64,000 nucleotides of DNA from Buchnera aphidicola (Pemphigus populi). GTDB lineage: Bacteria; Pseudomonadota; Gammaproteobacteria; Enterobacterales; Enterobacteriaceae. Both the position numbers and the translations under genes were made by a program. The stretch lies in NCBI RefSeq assembly GCF_964058935.1, contig NZ_OZ060372.1:248001-312000 (forward strand). The letters run 5' to 3'. The notes under the pieces are model-generated. The model saw only the letters and a program-made list of their open reading frames with translations. It did no database searches and had not been told where the DNA came from. Of the stretch, positions 42,850-52,694 are shown piece by piece. Numbering within the stretch: position 1 is the first letter of the stretch; each line of letters starts with the position of its first letter.

Positions 42850-43275
42850 GTTAATATCCTATCCTAATATATTATTTTGATAATAAAAATAAATTAACTT
42901 CAAAAAGACGTTATTTATTAACACTAAATATTATTAGTATAATAATACCATTATGTAATATCTTAAAATATGAATATATTAAATTCATTCTATTTCTTTT
43001 GATAAAAAAAATTAATTTTAAATAAAATACATAGTTTATATATAAATAATATTGCATTTTAATAGTAAGAATAATATTTTCTTAAAATTTTTTAAAGTTA
43101 TTAACTTTTTTAAAATAAAAAATAATTTTAATATATTAAATAAGTTATTAAAAATTTTTCATATATTAATAAAAAAATTATTTATCATTAATAAATAATA
43201 AACAGATTTTAAAAATAAATGATAGTATTACTTTATTTTTATAAAACTATATTACTTTTAATCAGAGATATTACT
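42850..43275. other. Divergent gap between trpD and the EamA transporter gene
   Basis: About 425 AT-rich bases at the position where trpE and the leader trpL stand in E. coli. I see no leader peptide rich in tryptophan codons, no attenuator hairpin with T-run, and no trpE relic. The trp promoter must lie here but cannot be singled out. Confidence 0.45.
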
Positions 43276-44148
43276 ATGCGCAATATTATAATAATAATAC
43301 TATTTTTTTTAGTATCGATTACATGGGGCACCACTTGGATCGCAATGAAACTTGCCGTAAATACTATCCCTCCCTTTTTTGCCACTGGAATGCGTTTTAT
43401 ACTTGCCTCTCCTTTATTAATTACAATGGCATATTATAACAAAACTCCTTTACTTTTTCCTCCAGGAGAACGATTTTTTCAATTAATTATTTGTATATTC
43501 TATTTTTCTATTCCATTTTCATTAATGTTATACGGTGGAGTATATGTTAATGCATACGTATCTTCTGTTATTTTTTCAAATATGCCAATTGCTATCTTAA
43601 TTACTTCTTATTTTATATTGAAAAAAAAAATATTTTTTTTACAAAAGATAGGATTAATAATATCTATATGTATTCTTGTTTCAATTTTATTTAATGCAGT
43701 TTTTATCATTCATGATTGTCAATATAAAGGAATTTTTGCATTAATATTATCAGTGATTAGCCATGCTGTTATGTATGTAGAATGTAAAAAAAAATCCTAT
43801 AACATATCTGTTTTAACATTTAATGCATTACCTTCGTTAATTTCTGGTATAATTTTACTCACTTTTGCTTGGTTTTTCGAACATCCTGTTATTAATAATT
43901 TTTCAAAAATATCAGTTTTAGCAACCATTTATCTAGGAGATTTTTCTGGAATATGTGGTATATTGTCTTATTTTTATTTACAAAAAAAAGTTAATTCTTT
44001 TCATGCTTCTACTGTCTTTCTAATTTTTCCCTTTATTGCTACTACTTTAGATTATTATATTTTTGAATATAGTATTCCTACCAATCAATTGTTATTAATG
44101 TTACCTTTAATATTTGGTATATTATTAACATTAATTTCAAAAGAATAA
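43276..44148 (+). CDS. yedA: EamA/DMT-family transporter (YedA-like)
   Basis: Inner-membrane drug/metabolite-family permease, 290 residues from the ATG at 43276, with ten hydrophobic segments arranged as two EamA repeats. The start of each repeat is readable: [18 protein letters not shown] and the [17 protein letters not shown] region. An ATG at 43219 would add 19 residues including a spurious hydrophobic stretch. Substrate unknown; amino-acid export is typical of the family. Placed next to trp genes it might export amino acids, but this is speculation. yedA is the best-guess name. Confidence 0.75.
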   Translation: MRNIIIIILFFLVSITWGTTWIAMKLAVNTIPPFFATGMRFILASPLLITMAYYNKTPLLFPPGERFFQLIICIFYFSIPFSLMLYGGVYVNAYVSSVIFSNMPIAILITSYFILKKKIFFLQKIGLIISICILVSILFNAVFIIHDCQYKGIFALILSVISHAVMYVECKKKSYNISVLTFNALPSLISGIILLTFAWFFEHPVINNFSKISVLATIYLGDFSGICGILSYFYLQKKVNSFHASTVFLIFPFIATTLDYYIFEYSIPTNQLLLMLPLIFGILLTLISKE

Positions 44149-44365
44149 AAAGTAATTTTTAATAAAAAATAATTACTATATAAAATAATCTATTAAACAA
44201 AGGTAATCCATGATATGTTTTAATTTCGATTAAAATTAATAATGGTTTATTTTTATATCTAAAAAAATTCATTTAAGATTTTATCTTAACGAAAAATATT
44301 TTAATATAAATAAAAAAATAAATTTATATTTAAATATAAAAAATTTTTTAATTAATGAGTTATAT

Positions 44366-45108
44366 ATGAATGAAAAAATACAAAAAATATTGGCTAATGC
44401 TGGTTACGGTTCCCGTCGTTATATAGAAAATATGATTAGATCTGAACTTATCTTTGTCAATGGTGATCAAATTAAGATTGGTCAACGATTTTCCATAAGA
44501 AATATTAAATTTCTTACTATTAATAAAAATTCTTTTATTTTTAATAAAAAAAAAAATCACGCATATTAATTTATTACAAACCAGAAGGATATATTTGTTC
44601 TCAATCTGATCCCAAAAAACGTAATACAGTTTTTGATACATTACCAGTATTAAATAACAACAAGTGGATTATGATTGGAAGACTAGATTTAAATAGTTGT
44701 GGTTTACTTTTATTTACAACTGATGGAGAACTAGCTTATCGCCTTATGCATCCAAAATTTAAAATTATTAGAAAATATGCAGTGCGTGTGTTTGGGTATA
44801 TAGATGATAAAAAAATTAATCAATTAAAACTGGGAGTATATCTTAAAGATGGATACGCTGTATTCAACAGTATCGAATGTAAATCTAATAATACTAAAAA
44901 TAAATGGTTTATAGTATCATTAATAGAAGGTAGAAATCGAGAAGTAAGACGTATTTGGGAAACTGTACAAGTACAAGTAAATAAGTTAATTCGTATTAGC
45001 TATGCGAATATTATTTTACCTAAAAATTTATCTCCTGGATCATGGAAATACCTCAAAGGTACTGTAGTGAAGAATTTATATAATTTAATTCAATTAAAAT
45101 ATAATTGA
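44366..45108 (+). pseudogene. rluB: 23S rRNA pseudouridine-2605 synthase RluB, frame interrupted at a poly(A) tract
   Basis: Modifies U2605 of 23S rRNA. The 5' part (residues 1-67) is the S4-like RNA-binding domain, EKIQKILANAGYGSRRYIE. A run of eleven A at 44546-44556 is followed by a stop at 44570-44572 in that frame. One more A joins it to ILIYYKPEGYICSQSDP and on to IGRLDLNSCGLLLFTTDGEL, which holds the catalytic aspartate, and to EGRNREVRRIWE. The joined product would be about 247 residues; the long basic tail of E. coli RluB is missing. Both parts remain well conserved, so slippage rescue is likely. Confidence 0.83.
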
Positions 45109-45243
45109 TTGTTTTATAAAAAATATATTTTTTAAAATTGTAAAAATTATATCAAATTATTTATAGATATTTTTAATTTTTATCAATGTAATAGTAATCA
45201 TCAATAAGAAATATTTTTAATATTTAATATTAGCGTGGAATCT

Positions 45244-46236
45244 ATGAATTTTATCTTAAATTATGGACTTTTTTTAATAAAAAATATTACAGTGTTAGCA
45301 TCAGTATTAACGATAATACTAGTTATTACACATATAGTACGACGTAAAAATGAAAATAAAGGAAAATTTAAATTAACTTTATTAGGGGAAAAATATAATA
45401 ATATAAAAGAAAATATACTTTTTTCAAAAATGACATCTTATGAAAAAAAAGTATGGAATAAAATTAATAAAAAAAAACAAAAAAATAATAAAAACATGTG
45501 TTTAAAAAATAAAAAACCGACATTATATGTTTTAGATTTTAAAGGAGACTTATATGCAAGCGCAGTTAGTTATTTAAGAAAAGAAATATCTGCTATTCTT
45601 TCAGTAGCAAAAGAGAATGATGAAGTACTGTTAAGGTTAGAAAGTTCAGGAGGAACAGTTCATGGGTATGGATTTGCTGCTGTTCAACTACAAAGATTAC
45701 GTCAAAAAGGTATTTATTTAACAGTTTCTGTAGATAAAATTGCTGCAAGCGGAGGATATATGATGGCTAGTGTTGCGAATCATATTATGGCTGCACCATT
45801 TTCTATTATTGGTTCTATTGGAGTGGTAGCACAAATACCTAATTTTAATAAAATATTAAAAAAAAATAATATTGACATAGAATTACACACAGCCGGTCGA
45901 TATAAACGAACTTTAACTTTATTTGGTGAAAATACACAGGCAGCACGTGAAAAATTCTGTTGTGAATTAGATATTACTTATCATCTTTTTAAAGATTTTA
46001 TTCATGAAATGCGACCAATTTTAGATATTGAAGCCGTTTCTACTGGAGAATATTGGTTTGGTAGTCTTGCATTAAAAAAAAATCTTATAGATAGCATTGA
46101 TAATAGTGACGATTTTTTAATTTCAAAAAGAAATAAATTTACTTTATTAGAAATTAAGTATACACCTAAAAAAAATGTTATGAATAATATTATTAATAAT
46201 ATTTTAAAAAAAATATATAGTATGATTATGAAGTAA
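45244..46236 (+). CDS. sohB: Inner-membrane peptidase SohB
   Basis: S49-family (signal-peptide-peptidase-like) protease anchored in the inner membrane. 330 residues from the ATG at 45244 (E. coli 349); a GTG at 45235 is possible but has no ribosome site. One N-terminal transmembrane segment (about 10-30), a lysine-rich linker, then the protease domain: VLDFKGDLYASAV, GGTVHGYGFAA, catalytic serine in AASGGYMMASVA and lysine in GRYKRTLTLFGEN. The C-terminus is shortened. Confidence 0.94.
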   Translation: MNFILNYGLFLIKNITVLASVLTIILVITHIVRRKNENKGKFKLTLLGEKYNNIKENILFSKMTSYEKKVWNKINKKKQKNNKNMCLKNKKPTLYVLDFKGDLYASAVSYLRKEISAILSVAKENDEVLLRLESSGGTVHGYGFAAVQLQRLRQKGIYLTVSVDKIAASGGYMMASVANHIMAAPFSIIGSIGVVAQIPNFNKILKKNNIDIELHTAGRYKRTLTLFGENTQAAREKFCCELDITYHLFKDFIHEMRPILDIEAVSTGEYWFGSLALKKNLIDSIDNSDDFLISKRNKFTLLEIKYTPKKNVMNNIINNILKKIYSMIMK

Positions 46237-46299
46237 TGAATTAATATTTCATCATCATATTATGAAATATAATGTATAAATATTTACAATTTATAAAAA

Positions 46300-47650
46300 A
46301 TTTTTATTAGATAAAAATTTAAAAATAAAAAATATTAATTTTTTTATGATACAAAGTTAATAGTCTATGCTTGATTTACTGTAAATATATTTACATAAAA
46401 TAAAATTTTGTCTGAATGAAAAATTTTTATTTTAATATTAAAATTAATTCAATATATAATTGAATTAATTTTAATAACTTTATATCTATAATAAATAAAA
46501 AAAAATAAATTTATTCTATAATTCAATTGAATCTAAAACTTATTTTTATTTCGTATAAATGATAATATTTGATCAATGAGTTTCTATATTCCAGTATATG
46601 TTAAGTATTTTTTTAGCATAAAATTTTATAAATGAGGATATAAACACCATATATATGATCATTTTATAAACTGAAAGTTTTAAAAAAAGCACGAAAAAAT
46701 CTATATCAAATAAATTATAAAAAATGATAGTTACTAATTATTTTAATTTTTAAAATAAAAATTTTAAAAAATATATACAACTATGTTTACCTACTGAATT
46801 ATAATTTGCATTATATCGAGTAAAGATGTTAAATATAGGATATAAAAATCACTGTAAAATTTAAAAATTAATTTATAAAATAATTGAAATGTTTTTTTAA
46901 AAACTAAAATAATTCATAACAGGTAAAATAATACGCATAACAATTAGATTTAAGAGATATACTGATCTATAAAGATTCTTAAAATAAAATATTATATAAA
47001 ATTATTCTCTTGGTTTAGAAAATCTAATTTAGTAAAATCATTAACAATAAAAAAGTATAAAAATCTTATTTTCTTGCTATTAAGCAATCTTTATTACACA
47101 AGAAGTGAGATGCGAAATTGTTATACACAATATATTTTATACTAAATATAAAAATAGTTTCCGATGGATTAATCAAATATTTTTATAATTTTATAAGCTA
47201 TCATGATTCTGCTAATATTAAAAATGATCGATATCAAGTGAGGAAAATAAATAACGTTAACATGTAATATAGAAATCAATATTTTTTTATTGATCGATAT
47301 TTTAAGTTACTATTTTAGTAAAAATTCTATAATTTATAACTATTATATAAGATATATAAAATACAATATTTATCTATATGGTAAAAAAATAAGATCTAAA
47401 AAATAATATTATCATAAATAATAGAATAAATTAATTAATAAAATAAATAAAATGAAATAAAAAATATTAAAAAGTTCAAAATAGTAAGATCATATATATT
47501 TTATATATTATTAAAATTTTTCTTCATGGATAAAAAATATTGATAATCTTTAAGTACTAACTACTAGAAAAATATTTATTTTAATTGAAATTATAATAGT
47601 ATGGTAGATTATCAAGATAAAATATTCATTTTTTAAAAAAATTATATTTT
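46300..47650 (+). pseudogene. topA: Probable highly decayed topA (DNA topoisomerase I) in the sohB-suhB gap
   Basis: The 1.57-kb gap 46237-47805 has no gene. E. coli order is sohB-yciN-topA, all consistent with a lost topA here. By eye, plus-strand fragments resemble TopA in order: 46571-46612 (MDRVVGYMVSPLL-like, read D-Q-stop-V-S-I-F-Q-Y-M-L-S-I-F-L), 47006-47017 (RLGF-like SLGL), 47235-47262 (QEAHEAIRPxxVN-like, with small deletions), and 47290-47305 (LIWRQF-like). Their spacing is close to that in E. coli TopA. Each fragment alone is weak, since AT-rich DNA matches easily; the order and spacing carry the case. Confidence 0.4.
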
Positions 47651-47805
47651 TAAAGGAAGATAAAGAAGTTAACAGTAAACTTGTATTGATAAATAACTAA
47701 TATTTGTTTAATTAAAAATTTTATGTAAATTTAAAATATTTTAAAATAATGTTATTTTATATTTACTCTTACATTTATTAAGAAAAACAAAGTTTTTCTT
47801 GTAAT

Positions 47806-48600
47806 TTATATACTTCCTGTATTTCTCATTTCTGACAAAACAATTCTAAGAAATTTAGGGTTACCTGTTACCAGTGATGTTGAATTTAAATAATTAAAAC
47901 ATCCTCCTGTTAGTTCACTAACTATTCCTCCTGATTCTCTGATCTGTAATTCTCCAGATAAAACATTACGTGGTTCTAAAGAGAAATTCAATACACCATC
48001 TAATCTTCCTGCTGCTAAATAAGCTAAATCTAGTACGGCAGAACCAGAAGATATAACATGTATTTTTTTTGAAAATAATAATTTTATTGTTTTAAAATAG
48101 TTTCTTATTTCATACTGTTTCTTCATTATAAAATTAATACCTATTGTACTATTTTCTAAAGAGTGCACATTTGTACATCTCATTCGATAACCATTTAACT
48201 GAGCTCCTTGTCCCTTAATAGCAGTAAAAAGTTCATTTTTTAAAGGATCGTATATAACAGAAATTGCAGTTCTATTTTTAATAACAATAGATATTGATAA
48301 ACAAAAATGAGGAAATTGTTTTTCAAAATTATTTAATCCATCTAAAGGATTAATAATCCACGTGATACTATTTTCTTTGAAAATATTATGATACTTTGTA
48401 GTGCAAATAAAATGATTAGGATATGCCTTATGAATAACATCTATTATTGCTTTTTGTGTAATATGTATAATTTTATTAATAATATTTTCTTTATAATGAC
48501 TTTTATTTTCTATAAGGTGTTTTTGAGTATCATAGTTTTGAATTATTATACTCCCCCCTTTTCTAGCAGCGCGTACTGCTATATTTAACATAGGATACAT
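47806..48600 (-). CDS. suhB: SuhB (inositol-monophosphatase-family protein) with degraded active site
   Basis: 264 residues (E. coli 267) and collinear throughout, starting MYPMLNIAVRAARKGG. In E. coli SuhB has two roles: inositol monophosphatase and a NusA-associated factor for rRNA antitermination and ribosome assembly. Here the phosphatase site is gone. E67-E68 of TEESG are T-K, D84 of DPLDGT is N (INPLDGLNN, N84), D212 of PWDFAAGE is N (PRNVLSGE, N212), and the TNVDK aspartate is also lost; only D87 remains. The rest of the fold (YDPLKNELFTAIKGQGAQLNGYRM, SGSAVLDLAYLAAGRLDG) is well kept, so the protein is probably made and used for the non-enzymatic role. Confidence 0.93.
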   Translation of the reverse strand: MYPMLNIAVRAARKGGSIIIQNYDTQKHLIENKSHYKENIINKIIHITQKAIIDVIHKAYPNHFICTTKYHNIFKENSITWIINPLDGLNNFEKQFPHFCLSISIVIKNRTAISVIYDPLKNELFTAIKGQGAQLNGYRMRCTNVHSLENSTIGINFIMKKQYEIRNYFKTIKLLFSKKIHVISSGSAVLDLAYLAAGRLDGVLNFSLEPRNVLSGELQIRESGGIVSELTGGCFNYLNSTSLVTGNPKFLRIVLSEMRNTGSI

Positions 48601-48810
48601 ATTTTCTACTTTTTAATAAAAAAATTATATCTATAATAGATAAAATATTAGGATTTAAATATAATCTCATAAATTTATAATAAAGTGTTATATTCTTTAT
48701 ACTATTCATGGATATTAAATAAAATAATTTATATAAGCCATTTCAAAACATTTGTTTTTATAAACAATAAATGTTAATAAATATAAAAACCATAATTCAA
48801 GGTATTTAAA

Positions 48811-49893
48811 ATGGATAATGACGTACATAAATCTCCATATGGAGATAATAAAATAAATTTGCTAAATTTACATTATACACAAATGTGTAAATTTTTTGTT
48901 TCTATTGGAGAAAAAAAATTTTGTGCAGATCAAATTATGCATTGGATTTATCATAAATATTGTGATGATTTTAACAAAATGACTAATATTAGCACAGTAT
49001 TAAGAAAGAAACTACACGATATATGTGTTATTAAAGCACCCAACTTTGTGAAAGAAAAAAAATCTATTGACGGTACTATAAAATGGCAAGTAGCAGTAAA
49101 TAATCATTTAGTAGAAACAGTTTATATTCCTGAAAAAACTCGTTCTACATTATGTGTTTCCTCTCAAATTGGATGTGTTTTAGAATGTACCTTTTGTGCC
49201 ACTGGAAAAATGGTTTTTAAAGGAAATTTAAAGGTTTCAGATATTATTGGTCAAATATGGAATGCTGCTAAAATTATCAATAATGACCCATTTAAAAAAA
49301 AACGTCCTATTACTAATATAGTTTTTATGGGAATGGGTGAACCGTTATTAAACTTAAAAAATGTAGTCAATTCATTAAAAATTATATTAAATTATTGCGG
49401 TTTTAATATTTCAAAAAATAAAGTTACCTTATCTACTGCCGGTATAGTACCAGCTTTAGATCAATTAAGTAGTATGATTGATGTTAATTTAGCTATTTCT
49501 CTTCATGCTCCTAATAATTTGATTCGAAATAAAATAATGTCTATTAATAAAAAATATAATATCCAAGATCTTTTATATTCAGTTAGTCGTTACTTAAATA
49601 TATCCAAAGCCAATCGAGGAGGTGTAACAATTGAATATGTTATGCTTGATCGTATCAATGATGAAGTTTTTCATGCTGAAGAATTAGCATTTATTTTAAA
49701 AAAAATACCCAGTAAAATTAATTTAATCCCTTGGAACATCTTTACACACTCTATCTATAAAAGTAGTGACTTTGTCAGAATAAAAAAATTTGCTTCAATT
49801 CTAATAAAAAAAGGATTTTTTACTATTATTAGAAAAAATCGTGGCATAGATATAAAAGCTGCATGTGGTCAATTAATTGGGGAAATTATTTAA
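48811..49893 (+). CDS. rlmN: Dual-specificity RNA methyltransferase RlmN
   Basis: Radical SAM enzyme making 2-methyladenosine at A2503 of 23S rRNA and A37 of some tRNAs. 360 residues (E. coli 384). The cluster motif is CVLECTFC; SAM-binding GMGEPLLN follows; the catalytic C-terminal cysteine is in AACGQL. The basic tail beyond it in E. coli is absent. AAGG lies about eight bases before the ATG. In E. coli rlmN stands upstream of ispG and hisS; here the ispG position is decayed. Confidence 0.95.
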   Translation: MDNDVHKSPYGDNKINLLNLHYTQMCKFFVSIGEKKFCADQIMHWIYHKYCDDFNKMTNISTVLRKKLHDICVIKAPNFVKEKKSIDGTIKWQVAVNNHLVETVYIPEKTRSTLCVSSQIGCVLECTFCATGKMVFKGNLKVSDIIGQIWNAAKIINNDPFKKKRPITNIVFMGMGEPLLNLKNVVNSLKIILNYCGFNISKNKVTLSTAGIVPALDQLSSMIDVNLAISLHAPNNLIRNKIMSINKKYNIQDLLYSVSRYLNISKANRGGVTIEYVMLDRINDEVFHAEELAFILKKIPSKINLIPWNIFTHSIYKSSDFVRIKKFASILIKKGFFTIIRKNRGIDIKAACGQLIGEII

Positions 49894-50039
49894 AATAAAA
49901 ATAAATATATTAATTTTGTATGTCACTTATTTTTACTCCATAAAAAATAGTAAAATTATTACATATGACTCATTATACATAATACTTACAATAAATATTA
50001 TTATCAGTAATAAAAACTATGAACCATAAAAATTTATTA

Positions 50040-51150
50040 TACCTAAAAAGGTAAAAAATTTTTAATCAATGCACATTGAAAAAACAGTAATTGGTAATAA
50101 TAAACTGTGATAACATTCAATTAATAATTGATAACCACAGAACTGATATAATTAAATAAAAAATTAACTAGTTTTCTTAAAAAGAAAATATTTTACACAA
50201 ATTTATATTGCAATTTTTTAATTAAAAATTAAAATATATCTGACTTATAAAATATACAGCATGTGTTTTTTATACCATATATAAACTTTAATGCATATCA
50301 AATTTTAAAAATATTTAAATATAAGTAAATTACTTATAAATAAATAGAAATGATAAAAATAATAAAGTTATATTCGATCAATGGTGAATTTTATAAGATA
50401 AACACTTATTGATCTATATTAGTATAATTTAAATCTATTAGAAAAAATCTGTAAAATATCTTGATATCAGAAATATCATGAATCATGATATTGAATCATG
50501 GAATATATAAAAATTATATTTTTAATATTTAATAATTTTAAATAAGCATGAATAAATCTTTTTTTGGTAAAATTATTTAATTATCATCCATAAATTTTTT
50601 TATGCATGTAATAATAAAAAATTATAGATTTTAAAAATTGTATAATAAAAGCAACTACTTAAACAAATGTTATATTTATTAGGTATTAATTGTTCTAAAA
50701 TATTGTATTAGCTATAAATATTATTAAAAATTAAGATAAATTTTTATATGCATGAATCACTTATTGCTTCACTAAATCACTATATTTTATTCTTTATTTA
50801 CTTTTTTATTAGATTCAATACATATGTATTCTATATCTTTTATAAAAATATTAAAGATATAGAAATTTAAATAAATATCTGTATTTAATATATGGTAATA
50901 GTATAGATAAAATTAAATTATCAACTATTTAAATTATATAAAAAAAATAGTATACTAGACATACATATGATTTGTAATAATAAGCAATGAACAACATCAA
51001 TAAATTCTCATATTTTTAATATAAAACTTTTTACTATATAAATACTTTAAAATATATCAATATTAAAAATATTTATGCAAAAATATATAATTTATGTTTA
51101 TTTTAATTTATGAATTATATTATAAATAATATTTAAATAAATATTCTATT
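50040..51150 (+). pseudogene. ispG: Decayed ispG (gcpE), MEP-pathway enzyme, between rlmN and hisS
   Basis: The 1.3-kb gap has no gene and sits where E. coli has ispG. Read by hand on the plus strand, ordered fragments resemble IspG. 50075-50103 gives IEKTVIGNN (RKSTRIYVGN region). 50130-50150 gives DNHRTDI (NTRTTDV). 50369-50395 gives LYSINGEF (LRINPGNIG). 50455-50475 gives NILISEI (NIPIRIGV). 50527-50575 gives FNNFK then LFLVKL (FDQFKVSVKASDVFLAV). 50958-50985 gives DIHMICNN (DVSIIGCVVN). Frameshifts and stops separate them. Spacings approximate the gene, with some deletion in the middle. Supports a recent-to-moderate gene loss; hand alignment only. Confidence 0.55.
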
Positions 51151-51202
51151 TTCGTAATTAAAACTATTAAATCATTTTAAATGATTAAAGAGAATTTTTT
51201 TA

Positions 51203-52471
51203 ATGAATAAAAAAAATGAATCTATAAGGGGTATGCATGATTATCTTCCTAATGAAATAATGATTTGGAATCATGTTGAAAATTTACTTAAAAAAATATT
51301 GTTTAGTTATTGTTACAGAGAAATTCGTTTGCCTGTTTTGGAACACACTAAATTATTTAATAATACAATAGGTAATAATACAGATATTTTTGAAAAAGAA
51401 ATGTACTCTTTTCAAGATCGTAAAAACAATCAATTAACTTTACGTCCAGAAGGTACTGTTGGTTGTGCAAGAGCGAGTATTCAACATAACTTATTAATTA
51501 ATAAAGAACAAAGATTATGGTATTTAGGTCCCATGTTTAGATATGAGAGACCACAAAGAGGCAGATATCGTCAATTTTATCAAATGGGAGCAGAAGCATT
51601 TGGTTTTAAAGGACCTGATATAGAACTTGAATTAATTTTGCTAACAGCAAGTTTTTGGAAAAAACTAGGAATTGATAAATATTTAATTTTAGAACTCAAC
51701 TCTATAGGTTCAATCCATATTAGAAATCAGTATAAGAAAGATTTACTAAAATTTTTACAAATCAATGAATCATTTTTAGATCACGCTTCTAAATGTCGTC
51801 TTCATACGAATCCTTTTAGAATTTTAGATAGTAAAGTTGAATCTACGCAAGTCTTACTAAAAAAAGGACCTCAATTAAGTAATTATATTGATGAAAATTC
51901 CGCTTTTCATTTCAAAAAACTATGTTGTTTTATGTCAGATTTAGAAATTATTTATACTATTAATAATAATTTAATCAGAGGATTAGATTATTATAATGAC
52001 ACTGTATTTGAATGGAAAACAAATAAATTAGGTTCACAAAATACTATTTGTGCCGGCGGTCGTTATGATCAATTAATTGAAACATTAGGAGGACCCAATA
52101 TACCTGCTGTTGGTTTTGCTATAGGTATGGAACGTTTAATTCTATTAATAAAAGAAGTATCATCTTTTACCATGCTTTATTTTATAGATATATATATTCT
52201 TGTTTTTAACGATTCTTTTAAATTAAGTTCTATTAAATTAAGTGAATTCATTAGACATAAATTTCCTACTTTAAAAATAATGATTAATTTTCATGGAGGT
52301 AATATTACTCAACAATTTCGTTTAGCTAATAAACATAATGCACGAGTAGCGTTATTATTAGGTCCTGAAGAACAAAAAAAAGAATCTATATTAATAAAAA
52401 ATTTAATAAACAGAAAACAAAAAATAGTTTTGAAAACTCAATTAATAGAAGAGTTATCTTTTTTATTGTAA
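51203..52471 (+). CDS. hisS: Histidyl-tRNA synthetase
   Basis: Class II synthetase, 422 residues (E. coli 424). The start IRGMHDYLPNE matches the family; motif 2 is GPMFRYERPQRGRYRQFYQMG, the histidine loop GLDYYNDTVFEW, and motif 3 GFAIGMERL. The C-terminal anticodon-binding domain (about 330-422) is complete but more diverged. AGAG lies about ten bases before the ATG. Stands downstream of the ispG relic and 223 bases before glyA. Confidence 0.96.
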   Translation: MNKKNESIRGMHDYLPNEIMIWNHVENLLKKILFSYCYREIRLPVLEHTKLFNNTIGNNTDIFEKEMYSFQDRKNNQLTLRPEGTVGCARASIQHNLLINKEQRLWYLGPMFRYERPQRGRYRQFYQMGAEAFGFKGPDIELELILLTASFWKKLGIDKYLILELNSIGSIHIRNQYKKDLLKFLQINESFLDHASKCRLHTNPFRILDSKVESTQVLLKKGPQLSNYIDENSAFHFKKLCCFMSDLEIIYTINNNLIRGLDYYNDTVFEWKTNKLGSQNTICAGGRYDQLIETLGGPNIPAVGFAIGMERLILLIKEVSSFTMLYFIDIYILVFNDSFKLSSIKLSEFIRHKFPTLKIMINFHGGNITQQFRLANKHNARVALLLGPEEQKKESILIKNLINRKQKIVLKTQLIEELSFLL

Positions 52472-52694
52472 GATAATTTAATAAATATGTTTTATTTAAA
52501 AAAAATATTATTTTTATATAACAGTCTTTTTGATATAGTTTTTATAAACTAATCAAAAATAACTTCATATTTTAATTTAAAAGTTAATATCTGTATATTA
52601 GTAGTATTATACTAAGTATAATATCTTTAATTTTAAAAAAATTAAAAAAATATTTTTATATTATAAAAATCATTTATAAAAAATAGGAAAATAA

